A stretch of 47,440 nucleotides of DNA from NCBI RefSeq assembly GCF_002127655.1, contig NZ_NEHB01000008.1, positions 123,335-170,774 of the forward strand. Direction: 5' to 3'. The DNA comes from Janthinobacterium sp. GW456P. GTDB lineage: Bacteria > Pseudomonadota > Gammaproteobacteria > Burkholderiales > Burkholderiaceae_D. Positions 24,451 through 32,102 of this stretch are shown piece after piece; within the stretch, counting starts at the first letter, position 1, and each line of letters starts with the position of its first letter. The translations under genes and the position numbers were made by a program. The notes under the pieces were generated by a model. That model did no database searches and had not been told where the DNA came from. It was given only the letters and a program-made list of their open reading frames with translations.

Positions 24451-25239
24451 ATGGCTTTCTTGCAAGGCAAAAAAATCCTCATCACGGGCTTGCTGTCGAA
24501 CCGCTCCATCGCCTACGGCATCGCCAAGGCTTGCCACCGCGAAGGCGCGACCCTCGCCTTCACGTATGTGGGCGAGCGCTTCAAGGAGCGCATCACGGAG
24601 TTTGCCGCGGAATTCGGCAGCGAACTGGTGTTCGACTGCGACGTGTCCAGCGATGAACAGATCGCCGCCGTCTTCAGCGGCCTGGCCCGGCACTGGGAAC
24701 AATTGGACGGCCTGGTGCACGCCATCGGTTTCGCGCCGCGCGAGGCGATCGCGGGCGACTTCCTCGACGGCCTGTCGCGCGACAGCTTCCGCATCGCGCA
24801 CGACATTTCCGCCTACAGTTTTCCCGCCATGACCAAGGCCGCCCTGCCCCTGCTGCATCCGGGCGCGTCGGTCCTGACCCTGACTTACCTGGGCGCCGTG
24901 CGCGCCGTGCCCTACTACAACACCATGGGCCTGGCCAAGGCGTCGCTGGAAGCATCCGTGCGCTACCTGGCCGAGTCGCTGGGCCCGCGCGGCATCCGCG
25001 CCAACGGCATCTCCGCCGGCCCCATCAAGACCCTGGCCGCCTCCGGCATCAAGGATTTCAGTAAACTCCTGGGCTTCGTGGCCGAGCATGCCCCGCTGCG
25101 CCGCAACGTCACCATCGAAGAGGTAGGCAACACGGCCGCCTTTTTGCTGTCCGACCTGGCGTCTGGCATCACGGGCGAGATTACCTACGTCGACGGCGGT
25201 TTTTCGCAAGTGATGGCGGTCAATCCGGAAGGAGAGTAA
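24451..25239 (+). CDS. fabI: Enoyl-ACP reductase (FabI)
   Basis: NADH-dependent enoyl-ACP reductase, the last step of each fatty-acid elongation cycle and the triclosan target. The 262 residues align with E. coli FabI without shifts at the active site: Tyr146, Tyr156 and Lys163 are in place, as are the [13 protein letters not shown] nucleotide-binding loop and Gly93. The ATG has an AGGAG site at good spacing. It is unlinked from the main fab cluster, as is common. Confidence 0.97.
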   Translation: MAFLQGKKILITGLLSNRSIAYGIAKACHREGATLAFTYVGERFKERITEFAAEFGSELVFDCDVSSDEQIAAVFSGLARHWEQLDGLVHAIGFAPREAIAGDFLDGLSRDSFRIAHDISAYSFPAMTKAALPLLHPGASVLTLTYLGAVRAVPYYNTMGLAKASLEASVRYLAESLGPRGIRANGISAGPIKTLAASGIKDFSKLLGFVAEHAPLRRNVTIEEVGNTAAFLLSDLASGITGEITYVDGGFSQVMAVNPEGE

Positions 25240-25459
25240 TGCGATGGCGGCCGATACTGGACGCCTGCCACTGGGCCGCCAAAAATAAAGACAGGCATAG
25301 GCGGCATCGCATGGCGCAGGCGATAGCCGTCGTGGATCACATCCTTGCTCGCAAGTGGCGCCAGCCCCGCCACGAGCACGACCTTGGTGCGCCAGCATTG
25401 CCAGCATGCCCAGCGCTTGCCGCCAACACCCACGCATAAACGACGGCATAAACTACGTA

Positions 25460-25482
25460 TTCCTACTGATTTCATGTAGGAA
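25460..25482. repeat. Hairpin in the fabI-rhlE gap
   Basis: TTCCTAC and GTAGGAA form a 7-bp stem with a 9-nt loop, 220 bp after fabI. No T run follows. It may mark the 3' end of the fabI transcript. The stretch 25240-25550 otherwise shows no gene: its reading frames are Arg/His-rich and lack ribosome-binding sites. Confidence 0.4.
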
Positions 25483-25552
25483 ACATGTTCAAAACGTGCT
25501 AGGACTTTTTGTTTCTTCCCATTTAGCCCGTGCAAAACGGCGGCAAATACGG

Positions 25553-25821
25553 TATAGTGTCGTTGTGCGCTGCAATATGTTCCCTTGAAGCGATGGCAAC
25601 ACCGCAGTCATGCACTACAAACTTAGCAGCTTCGCAAGCCTTAGCGCATCCACAGGATGCCGCTTATAAAGCCCTCCCGCCTTGTGTGTCGCACCTGACA
25701 CCGTCCCGGCGCAAAGCTTTTGTGCCGAAATTTCTTTTTAGTTGAGTCATTTCGTTTTGGTTGGCGTTGCTATTTTGCGTTCTGCTTTTTGCAAGAACGC
25801 TGATTTTTACGAAAGAAAAGA
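25553..25821 (+). promoter_or_regulatory. Long structured 5' leader of rhlE with promoter-like start
   Basis: A TATAGT with GG just upstream (25553-25558) is the best -10 candidate and gives a leader of about 257 nt. The leader holds GCATCC-aca-GGATGC (25646-25660), GGCGCAAA-gct-TTTGTGCC (25709-25728, one G-U pair, followed by T-rich ATTTCTTTTTA), and GCGTTCT...AGAACGC (25777-25800, followed by TGATTTTT) just before the start codon. Two terminator-like hairpins in a leader suggest attenuation or cold-responsive control. Long leaders are known for some DEAD-box helicase mRNAs, but the mechanism here is inference. Confidence 0.5.
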
Positions 25822-27228
25822 ATGACATTTGAATCCTTAGGCCTGCATCCGTCCATCCTCGCCGCTCTGACCGAATCGGGCTACACCGCGCCAACCGCGG
25901 TACAGTCGCAAGCGATTCCAGCCGCGATCGAAGGCCGTGACCTGCTGGTCTCGTCGCAGACCGGTTCGGGCAAGACCGCAGCTTTCATGCTGCCGTCGCT
26001 GCACAAACTGGCCAGCGCCGAACAAAGCGCCGCCGGCAAGACGCCGAACCAGGAAATGCAAGCATCGCGCGCCCGCGGCGAGCGTCCACGTTTCAAGGCT
26101 GCCCAGCCAAAAATGCTGGTACTGACGCCAACGCGCGAACTGGCCCTGCAAGTGACCACCAACACCGACAAATACAGCACCGGCATCCGCCGCATCAAGG
26201 CTGTGTCGATTCTGGGCGGCATGCCTTACCCTAAACAGATGCAATTGCTGGCCAAGAATCCCGAGATTCTGGTCGCCACGCCTGGCCGTCTGATCGACCA
26301 CATGGATTCGGGCAAGATCGACTTCTCGCAACTGGAAATCCTGGTGCTGGACGAAGCCGACCGCATGCTGGACATGGGTTTCATCGACGACATCGAAAAA
26401 ATCGTGGAAGCGACGCCGGAAGGCCGTCAAACCATGCTGTTCTCGGCAACCCTGGACGGCGTCGTCGGCAACATGGCCCGCCGCATCACGAAAAACCCGC
26501 TGGTCATCCAGGTGGCAAGCTCGAGCAACAAGCATGAAAACATCACCCAGCGCGTGCACTTCGTCGACGATCTGTCGCACAAGAATCGCCTGCTGGACCA
26601 CCTGCTGCGCGACGAATCGCTGGACCAGGCTGTTGTGTTCACCGCCACCAAGCGTGACGCCGACACCATCGCCGACCGCCTGAACATCGCCGGCTTCTCG
26701 GCTGCCGCCTTGCACGGCGACATGCATCAGGGCGCGCGCAACCGCACCCTGGACGGCATGCGCCGCGGCCAGGTCAAGGTGCTGGTCGCCACCGACGTTG
26801 CCGCCCGCGGCATCGACGTGCCGACGATCACCCACGTGTTCAACTACGATCTGCCGAAGTTCCCGGAAGACTACGTCCACCGCATCGGTCGTACCGGCCG
26901 TGCTGGCCGCAATGGCCTGGCCATCTCGCTGGTGAACCACGCTGAAGGCATGAACGTCAAGCGCATCGAACGCTTCACCAAGCAATTGATCCCGGTCAAT
27001 GTCATCGAAGGTTTCGAGCCGAAGAAAACGGCATCGGCACCACGTTCGAGCGCCCGTCCAGGCGGCTGGAAACCAGGCGACAACCGTGGCGGCGCAAAGC
27101 CGGGCCAACGCACGTTCAGCAAGCCGGGCGCACCCCGCAAGGACGGCGCACCGAGCACCGGCGGCGGCTACAAGGGTTCCAACCCGCGCAGCACCGACGG
27201 CGCACGCCGCAGCTACGGCGACCGTTAA
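25822..27228 (+). CDS. rhlE: DEAD-box RNA helicase, RhlE type
   Basis: A 468-residue ATP-dependent RNA helicase. Motifs in order: the N-terminal F-GLHPSILAAL Q-motif region with Q, GSGKT (I), PTRELA (Ia), TPGR (Ib), DEAD (II), SAT (III), then VFTATKRDAD, ATDVAARGID and HRIGRTGRAGR (VI). A basic Gly/Pro/Ser/Arg-rich tail of about 80 residues follows, as in RhlE proteins. An unusual lysine-containing insertion between motifs I and Ia (about residues 70-100) is typical of the betaproteobacterial group. Such helicases act in ribosome assembly, RNA turnover and cold growth. A strong terminator follows. Confidence 0.93.
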   Translation: MTFESLGLHPSILAALTESGYTAPTAVQSQAIPAAIEGRDLLVSSQTGSGKTAAFMLPSLHKLASAEQSAAGKTPNQEMQASRARGERPRFKAAQPKMLVLTPTRELALQVTTNTDKYSTGIRRIKAVSILGGMPYPKQMQLLAKNPEILVATPGRLIDHMDSGKIDFSQLEILVLDEADRMLDMGFIDDIEKIVEATPEGRQTMLFSATLDGVVGNMARRITKNPLVIQVASSSNKHENITQRVHFVDDLSHKNRLLDHLLRDESLDQAVVFTATKRDADTIADRLNIAGFSAAALHGDMHQGARNRTLDGMRRGQVKVLVATDVAARGIDVPTITHVFNYDLPKFPEDYVHRIGRTGRAGRNGLAISLVNHAEGMNVKRIERFTKQLIPVNVIEGFEPKKTASAPRSSARPGGWKPGDNRGGAKPGQRTFSKPGAPRKDGAPSTGGGYKGSNPRSTDGARRSYGDR

Positions 27229-27260
27229 TCACGATGAGCCGCTGCAAATTGCAGCGCGAG

Positions 27261-27295
27261 AAAAAGCCACCGGAGTGATCTGGTGGCTTTTTTTT
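27261..27295 (+). terminator. Intrinsic terminator of rhlE
   Basis: AAAAAGCCACC and GGTGGCTTTTT form an 11-bp stem with a 10-nt loop, followed by a run of T. A second small palindrome CTGCAA-A-TTGCAG (27242-27254) precedes it. Confidence 0.95.
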
Positions 27296-27516
27296 GCCCG
27301 TCGATTTGGCAGCACCACACCGGCTGACTGCCGCCTCGGGAGAAATTTCCTATCATAAAAAATAAAGATACTTTCAGATAAAAAACATGAAACGCATCGA
27401 ATAATCACATACGTTACTCAAGATCAAACTTCACGGAAATTTTCAGAATATAGTCACATCAGCGAATGCAGATAACGCTAGATTCAATAATGCAGCCGAG
27501 ACTGGAAATTTCCACC

Positions 27517-28401
27517 ATGAATTCCAATCCTGTACCGGAAAACAACACCACCGATCCGAAGGATAAATCCTCGATCGAGTCGAGAATACATGCAATGGAT
27601 CTTCGGATGAATCACCTCGAGAATCCTGAACATCGAAGATTTGAAATAATTCAAAAAAGAACAAGCTTCTTGGCTTTACTCATTGGCATACTTTTAAGTG
27701 CAATTTCTCTGTTTGATATTTTCTGGAGCCAGCCACGCAATGAACTTTTCAGGGATATGGAAGAATTCAACAAATCTGTGAATGCCGTGGCAAACCTGCG
27801 CCAGAACATGATCCAGATTCAATACCAGTCAAACAATCCCCAAATGCTGATGGCGATGAACTCGATGGTTTCTCCGCAGGTGCTGGCAAACATACAATAC
27901 GCAACAGCATTGCTGCCGCGCCTCGGGGACCATGCGGGAATTCCCCAACTATTGGTATTGATCTCGGAAGCGCTGAATATTTATGACTGGAAAAGTGCCA
28001 CCACCCTGGTTGAACGGGCCGTTGCCATCAAGGATGCAGTTCCCTCGATGCAATCGGAAGCGAGACGATACAAGGCGCGACTGATGTTTTCGACCGGAAA
28101 AATACAGGAAGGACGGGCCGCTTTTCAGGATTCCCTGAATGTACTACGCAGCGAATCTGCATTCGGCATCAATGGCGCCAGAGCCTATATTATCGCAGAT
28201 TGGGCGATTTCCGAATTCGCCATGGGAGACTGCAATTCCGGGAACGAACGGATCGGACAATTCATTCAGCTCTTGCAGGATCCTGAAATTCTCCCGCTCT
28301 CCCGTTCCGGATTGATTTCGACCCTAAAAAGCCAGCTTGAGCAGATCCAGTCAAGAAAAAAGAGATGCTCCTTCCCCAAAGAACTGGAAGAGGCAAGTTA
28401 G
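27517..28401 (+). CDS. Unrecognised membrane-anchored protein with helical-repeat-like tail
   Basis: I do not recognise this gene. Taking ATG 27517 (MNSNPVPENN) it has 294 residues; earlier in-frame ATGs at 27466 and 27490 are possible and none has a clear ribosome-binding site. A charged N-terminal segment (about 1-48) precedes one hydrophobic helix (LALLIGILLSAISLFDIFW, about 52-70). The rest is helical and contains stretches such as YDWKSATTLVERAVAIKDAV and ARLMFSTGKIQEGRAAF that look like TPR units. Base composition is visibly lower in GC than neighbours, and codon choice follows. It is 65 bp ahead of a secreted HExxH protein with the same composition, and the two may be a recently acquired pair. 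Confidence 0.75.
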   Translation: MNSNPVPENNTTDPKDKSSIESRIHAMDLRMNHLENPEHRRFEIIQKRTSFLALLIGILLSAISLFDIFWSQPRNELFRDMEEFNKSVNAVANLRQNMIQIQYQSNNPQMLMAMNSMVSPQVLANIQYATALLPRLGDHAGIPQLLVLISEALNIYDWKSATTLVERAVAIKDAVPSMQSEARRYKARLMFSTGKIQEGRAAFQDSLNVLRSESAFGINGARAYIIADWAISEFAMGDCNSGNERIGQFIQLLQDPEILPLSRSGLISTLKSQLEQIQSRKKRCSFPKELEEAS

Positions 28402-28466
28402 CAGCTGATTTCAAAACACTGCGCCAAAACTATCCGTGCCATACAATTCAAGCATCGCTACTGAAA

Positions 28467-28922
28467 ATGAAAACTTTAACAGTATCCCGGTTGCTCCTTG
28501 TTTTGGTCGCCATCCTCGGCCCGCCAGCCGCTGCACAAGTCATCCTTCAACCCATGGGGATCGCTCCCATCATTGCCGGACAAACCCTGACATGCGGCGG
28601 CGCGGTTTCCTATGTCGCCGCCATCCCGGATATTGCAATGGCACGGCCAGGCGTATTACTATTTCGCCCCGATTTTTTCTACCTTCCGCCTTTTATACAA
28701 TGGTTTGTCTATACACATGAATGTGCACATCAATACGTAGGCAGTAACGAAAGGGCCGCCGATTGTTGGGCAATACAGCTGGGAAGAGATCAGGGATTTT
28801 TTCCGCTGCAAGCCATTCATCAAATATGCGCCTTCACATTCCCCAACCCGGGCGACTGGACGCATTTACCAGGCCCCGCACGTTGCGCAGAAATGCAAAT
28901 GTGCTACGCACATGGCCAATAA
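28467..28922 (+). CDS. Small secreted protein with HExxH metalloprotease-like motif
   Basis: From ATG 28467 a 151-residue protein with a signal peptide (MKTLTVSRLLLVLVAILG...AAA, cleavage near residue 24). The key motif is HECAHQYVGSNERAADCWA: HExxH followed by NExxAD, the zinc-ligand arrangement of M48-like gluzincins, on a much shorter protein than classic M48 enzymes. Several cysteines (TCGG, HECAH, DCWA, CAF, CAEMQMC) suggest disulfides, in keeping with export. It may be a small periplasmic or secreted metallopeptidase; no substrate can be named. It follows the membrane-anchored repeat protein, and both have lower GC than the surroundings. The ribosome-binding site is weak. Confidence 0.75.
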   Translation: MKTLTVSRLLLVLVAILGPPAAAQVILQPMGIAPIIAGQTLTCGGAVSYVAAIPDIAMARPGVLLFRPDFFYLPPFIQWFVYTHECAHQYVGSNERAADCWAIQLGRDQGFFPLQAIHQICAFTFPNPGDWTHLPGPARCAEMQMCYAHGQ

Positions 28923-28952
28923 CCAACTGTGGCCATCGATGTCGCTACACAA

Positions 28953-29411
28953 CTACTTCTTCGACACCTTTTGGCGCGACAGCTTGCGCAGCTTGGCTTG
29001 CTCGAAGCGCGCATGCTGCTCCGGCGTCTCGAGCACCAGCGGCGGCACGGCCACGGGCTTGCGGTTGGCGTCCACGGCCACCATCGTGAAATAGCAGCTG
29101 TTGGCGTGGCGCACCAGGCGCTGCTGGATGTTTTCCGTCACCACGCGGATACCGACTTCCATCGAGGTCGTACCCGTGTAATTGATCGAGGCGAGGAAGG
29201 TCACCAGCTCGCCTACGTGGATAGGCTGCAGGAACATCACCTGGTCCACCGACAGGGTCACCACATAGCTGCCCGAATAGCGGCTGGCGCAGGCGTAGGC
29301 GACGCTGTCGAGGTATTTCAGGATGGTGCCGCCATGCACGTTGCCGGAAAAGTTGGCCATATCAGGCGTCATCAAGACCGTCATCGTCAGTTCGTGGGCC
29401 GACCAGTTCAT
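28953..29411 (-). CDS. Acyl-CoA thioesterase (hotdog fold, YciA-like)
   Basis: A 152-residue hotdog thioesterase that hydrolyses acyl-CoA. Features are DMANFSGNVHGGTILKYLDSVAYACASRYSG, with the catalytic Asn/His-Gly-Gly helix, then VTLSVDQVMFLQPIHVGELV, and a C-terminal tail of charged residues with RFEQAKLRKLSRQK. The ATG at 29411 is preceded by a weak site. A TTG 9 codons upstream of the next block (GGAGAACAC before it) may be the real start, which would add a few residues. It lies downstream of the 122-residue protein but after a terminator. Confidence 0.92.
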   Translation of the reverse strand: MNWSAHELTMTVLMTPDMANFSGNVHGGTILKYLDSVAYACASRYSGSYVVTLSVDQVMFLQPIHVGELVTFLASINYTGTTSMEVGIRVVTENIQQRLVRHANSCYFTMVAVDANRKPVAVPPLVLETPEQHARFEQAKLRKLSRQKVSKK

Positions 29412-29462
29412 CGCGCTGTCCAAAGTGTTCTCCAAAGGGGGAATAATAAAAGTGAGGGGGAT

Positions 29463-29487
29463 GTAAAAACCGGCCCCAGGGGCCGGT
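29463..29487 (-). terminator. Intrinsic terminator downstream of the 122-residue protein gene
   Basis: On the minus strand ACCGGCCCC-T-GGGGCCGGT is followed by TTTTAC. The GC-rich stem is perfect and the loop tight. It starts 8 bp after the stop at 29495. Confidence 0.85.
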
Positions 29488-29494
29488 GCAGACC

Positions 29495-29863
29495 TTACAG
29501 GCCCAGGGTGTCGATATCGGCCAGCGACTCGCGGCCCTTGTCGGAAATGTCGTGGCCCTCGCCTTCGGCGCGCGCCACGATATGGGCTTTCTTGCCCAGG
29601 AAATAGGCAACGTCCGTATCGAGTTTGGTCAGCGGATCGGCGGCGACGGCGCGCAAACCCATGATGCAGCGGCGCAGGAACAGCAGTTGTTGTGCTTTCT
29701 CGGTGATGGACAGACGGCCGTCGCGTGCATAGCTGAGCAGCTTCAGGCCGGACAGCCGCTTGGCATTGCGGGCCACGCAAGCACTGGGGCGCTCGGTCTT
29801 GATGCCGCGTGCAACTTGCTCCAGCGCGTCATATTCATCGGTTGTTAATTTCTCGTTCTTCAT
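29495..29863 (-). CDS. Unrecognised protein with winged-helix-like features
   Basis: A 122-residue cytoplasmic protein starting at ATG 29863 with a GGAAAAG site. The stretch NAKRLSGLKLLSYARDGRLSITEKAQQLL has the helix-turn-wing look of winged-helix domains, and a second similar phrase, HDISDKGRESLADI, ends the protein. This is pattern resemblance only; no family could be named. It has its own terminator and is followed by the thioesterase gene. Confidence 0.75.
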   Translation of the reverse strand: MKNEKLTTDEYDALEQVARGIKTERPSACVARNAKRLSGLKLLSYARDGRLSITEKAQQLLFLRRCIMGLRAVAADPLTKLDTDVAYFLGKKAHIVARAEGEGHDISDKGRESLADIDTLGL

Positions 29864-29992
29864 TACTTTTCCATAAAAGGCCAGGTGTTCGGCCCCCATG
29901 GTACGCGCCCCGCTGCGCATCGGCAACAGGCAACGTGCATCTACCGCCGCCCGCCATACGGCCATGCGGCGGAAACACGCGTGTGATGTCCG

Positions 29993-30130
29993 TTATTTGT
30001 AGCTGCGCAGCAGCAGCCATGCGAGGCCGCAACCAGCAACGGCACCCGCCAGAGCCAGCGCCACGAGGTGTTTGCTGCTAATCACGGGCCGCCGGCCCAG
30101 GTAAATTTTGTTATGCAAGGAATTGCCCAC
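29993..30130 (-). CDS. Small single-pass membrane protein (45 residues)
   Basis: A GTG start (30130-30128) with GGAG six bases upstream opens a 45-residue protein: a basic N-terminus MGNSLHNKIYLGRRPVISSK, one hydrophobic helix (HLVALALAGAVAGCGLAWLLL) and a short RSYK tail. A perfect TATAAT -10 box at 30171-30166 would start transcription about 30 nt before the start codon. Together the promoter, ribosome-binding site and membrane-protein pattern support a real gene. Function is unknown. Confidence 0.6.
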   Translation of the reverse strand: MGNSLHNKIYLGRRPVISSKHLVALALAGAVAGCGLAWLLLRSYK

Positions 30131-30165
30131 GATGGTCTCCTGTACAAGAATTTTTATGATGTCTC

Positions 30166-30171
30166 ATTATA
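30166..30171 (-). promoter_or_regulatory. Promoter -10 box of the 45-residue protein gene
   Basis: TATAAT on the minus strand, about 36 bp upstream of the GTG start. The -35 region is poorly matched. The rest of 30172-30370 shows nothing convincing. Confidence 0.5.
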
Positions 30172-30370
30172 AGAACAGAATCGTGACGGCCGCATGACAC
30201 TCGACAGCTGGAGCTTGATTTGTATCCACCCGGCAACATTTGTGGACATTTTTGTTGTTTAAATGGCGTACCACCGGCGAGGCCCGCGCCTTGCATTTCT
30301 GACTGGAAATAAACACGGCGCGCGCCTGCTCTCCGCATGCCTTGGCGTGGCGCCATGGCACGAAAACCGC

Positions 30371-30544
30371 TCAATGCATTTTCACGGGCGGCGGCGGCGG
30401 CGTTGGCTCCTCGACCGGCACGGGGTCGATGTGGGGCGGCGGTTCCGGCGGCGGCGTGAGGGGATCGCCTTCGGGCGGTGGCGGCATATCGGGTTCGGGC
30501 GTGCTGTGTGCACGCAGCGGGGCAAAACGGAATTGTGGCTGCAT
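30371..30544 (-). CDS. Small proline-rich protein (57 residues)
   Basis: An ATG (30544-30542) preceded by a textbook AAAGGAGG at ideal spacing opens a 57-residue protein: a short basic start (MQPQFRFAPLRAH), then about 40 residues made mostly of proline with acidic and PEPxPP units, ending PPPVKMH. It is low-complexity and probably unstructured. Similar short proline-rich proteins of unknown function are common in Burkholderiales and Pseudomonas. It is divergent from the glycosyltransferase gene across 137 bp. Confidence 0.7.
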   Translation of the reverse strand: MQPQFRFAPLRAHSTPEPDMPPPPEGDPLTPPPEPPPHIDPVPVEEPTPPPPPVKMH

Positions 30545-30681
30545 GGTGGCCTCCTTTGCTCCACTCTAGCCGATGCGGCCAAATCCTGGCGCCCGCCAGT
30601 GGCGCGCTGCAGGGGAACTAAACGGCGTGGCGCCACTCCAACCTTGCAGGCATCCCCTACAGCACGAGTGCAAGCGACCCT

Positions 30682-31914
30682 ATGGCGCGCAAGAAAATCC
30701 TCTTTATGGCCGAGGCAGTGACCCTGGCCCATGTTGGCCGCCCACTGAGCCTGGCCCAGGGTCTGGACGAGGAAGAGTACGAAGTGCACTTTGCCTGCGC
30801 CGATGGCTATGATTTTTGTTTCAAGCAAGCCTCCTTCCGGCGCTGGCGCATTGACAGCATTTCGTCGATGCAATTCCTGCAGGCGCTGGCCCACGGCAAG
30901 CCCGTCTACACGGAAAGCACCCTGCACGCGTACGTGGAAGACGACTTGCGCCTGCTTAATGCCGTCCAGCCCGATCTCGTGGTCGGCGACTTCCGCCTGT
31001 CGCTGTCCGTCAGCGCGCGCCTGCAGCACATTCCCTACATTACCGTCAGCAACGCCTACTGGAGTCCCTACGTGCGCCAGCATTACACGGTGCCCAGCCT
31101 GCCCCTGACGGGCGTGCTGCCCATCTGGCTGGCCGATCCCCTGTTCCGCCTGATCCGCCCGCTGGCCTTCGCCTCGCATGCCGTCCCCCTGAACCGCGTG
31201 CGCCGCCGCCATGGCCTGCCATCGCTGGGCAGCGACCTGCGGCGCATCTATACGGATGCCGACCGCACCTTGTACGCCGATATTGCCCAGCTGTTCCCGC
31301 CGCACGGCATGCCGTCCACGCACGACTACCTGGGGCCCGTCATCTGGGCGCCGCCGCTCGACTTGCCGGACTGGTGGCAGCGCCCGGAATTGAGCAGCGG
31401 ACGACCGATCATCTATGTCACCCTGGGCAGCTCGGGCCAAGGGCAATTGCTGCCGCGCGTGCTGCGCGCGCTGGCGCCCCTGCCCGTCACCGTGCTGGCG
31501 GCCACAGCCGGCACCATCCGCGTCGATGCCGTGCCGCCGAATGCCTATGTCGCGCCCTTTTTACCGGGCGACGCGGCCGCCCGCCGCGCCAGCCTGGTGA
31601 TCTGCAACGGCGGCAGTCCCACCAGCCAGCAGGCGCTGACGGCAGGCGTGCCCGTCATCGGCATCGCCGGCAACCTCGATCAATTCCTCAATATGCACGG
31701 CATCGCGGGCGCCGGCGCAGGATTGCTGCTGCGCGCCGACCGCTTTCAGGAAACCACACTGCGCCATGCCGCCACGCGCATGCTCGACGATGGCCGGGCC
31801 AGGCTGGCGGCGCGTCAACTGGCCACGGCGATGCACGAGTATGTGCCAGGGCAACGCTTGCTGTCCCATCTGCACGCCCTGCTGGGCTCGTCGCCCCGTG
31901 GTAGCCAGCCGTGA
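30682..31914 (+). CDS. UGT-type glycosyltransferase (GT1/GT28 fold)
   Basis: A 410-residue glycosyltransferase with the two-Rossmann GT-B fold. The N-terminal ILFMAEAVTLAHVGRPLSLAQGL resembles the acceptor-domain start of macrolide and sterol UGTs. The C-terminal half has YVTLGSSGQG, VICNGGSPTSQQAL (the donor-binding GGxxT/SxxxAL loop) and IAGNLDQFLN with the DQ sugar-contact pair. It probably acts in the cytoplasm on a small lipophilic acceptor or lipid; the acceptor is unknown. No cluster partner is adjacent; the neighbours are a proline-rich protein and two sorted surface proteins. Confidence 0.88.
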   Translation: MARKKILFMAEAVTLAHVGRPLSLAQGLDEEEYEVHFACADGYDFCFKQASFRRWRIDSISSMQFLQALAHGKPVYTESTLHAYVEDDLRLLNAVQPDLVVGDFRLSLSVSARLQHIPYITVSNAYWSPYVRQHYTVPSLPLTGVLPIWLADPLFRLIRPLAFASHAVPLNRVRRRHGLPSLGSDLRRIYTDADRTLYADIAQLFPPHGMPSTHDYLGPVIWAPPLDLPDWWQRPELSSGRPIIYVTLGSSGQGQLLPRVLRALAPLPVTVLAATAGTIRVDAVPPNAYVAPFLPGDAAARRASLVICNGGSPTSQQALTAGVPVIGIAGNLDQFLNMHGIAGAGAGLLLRADRFQETTLRHAATRMLDDGRARLAARQLATAMHEYVPGQRLLSHLHALLGSSPRGSQP

Positions 31915-31922
31915 CGGGCGGC

Positions 31923-31941
31923 GTCGGTTTTTCTTACAACG
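31923..31941 (+). promoter_or_regulatory. Conserved 19-bp box upstream of the first sorted surface protein
   Basis: GTCGGTTTTTCTTACAACG lies 71 bp upstream of the sigma-54-type promoter. An 18-of-19 identical copy (33153-33171) precedes the second paralog. It sits where an enhancer-binding regulator could act, but its role is inference. Confidence 0.55.
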
Positions 31942-32011
31942 CGTCCGGCAACACCTGCACCACGTCAACAAAAGCACGCCAAGCCATTGATTTCAAAAGA
32001 ACCTCAGGCGT

Positions 32012-32027
32012 TGGCATGGAAGTCGCT
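32012..32027 (+). promoter_or_regulatory. Sigma-54-type promoter of the first PEP-CTERM protein gene
   Basis: TGGCATGGAAGTCGCT matches the RpoN consensus TGGCACG-N4-TTGCW at all but two positions, with GG at -24 and GC at -12 correctly spaced. It lies 76 bp before the start codon. PEP-CTERM genes in floc-forming betaproteobacteria are reported to depend on RpoN with the PrsK/PrsR system, so this is a natural assignment, but untested here. Confidence 0.6.
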
Positions 32028-32102
32028 AGGTACTGGCCATGAGCACCTGCCGACAGGACTCAGGCAAGACTTCCAGACTTACTCAACCACGAGGTGATTG
32101 AC

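Noticed and set aside
25239..25439. 66-codon frame after fabI
   Set aside because: It overlaps the fabI stop, is Arg/His-rich, and has no ribosome-binding site or recognisable feature.
27466..28922. AT-richer pair considered as prophage or IS cargo
   Set aside because: No integrase, transposase, terminal repeats or tRNA attachment site nearby.
30263..30721. 152-codon plus-strand frame over the proline-rich gene and the start of the glycosyltransferase
   Set aside because: It overlaps two better-supported starts, with Arg/Gly-rich composition from the complement of proline codons.
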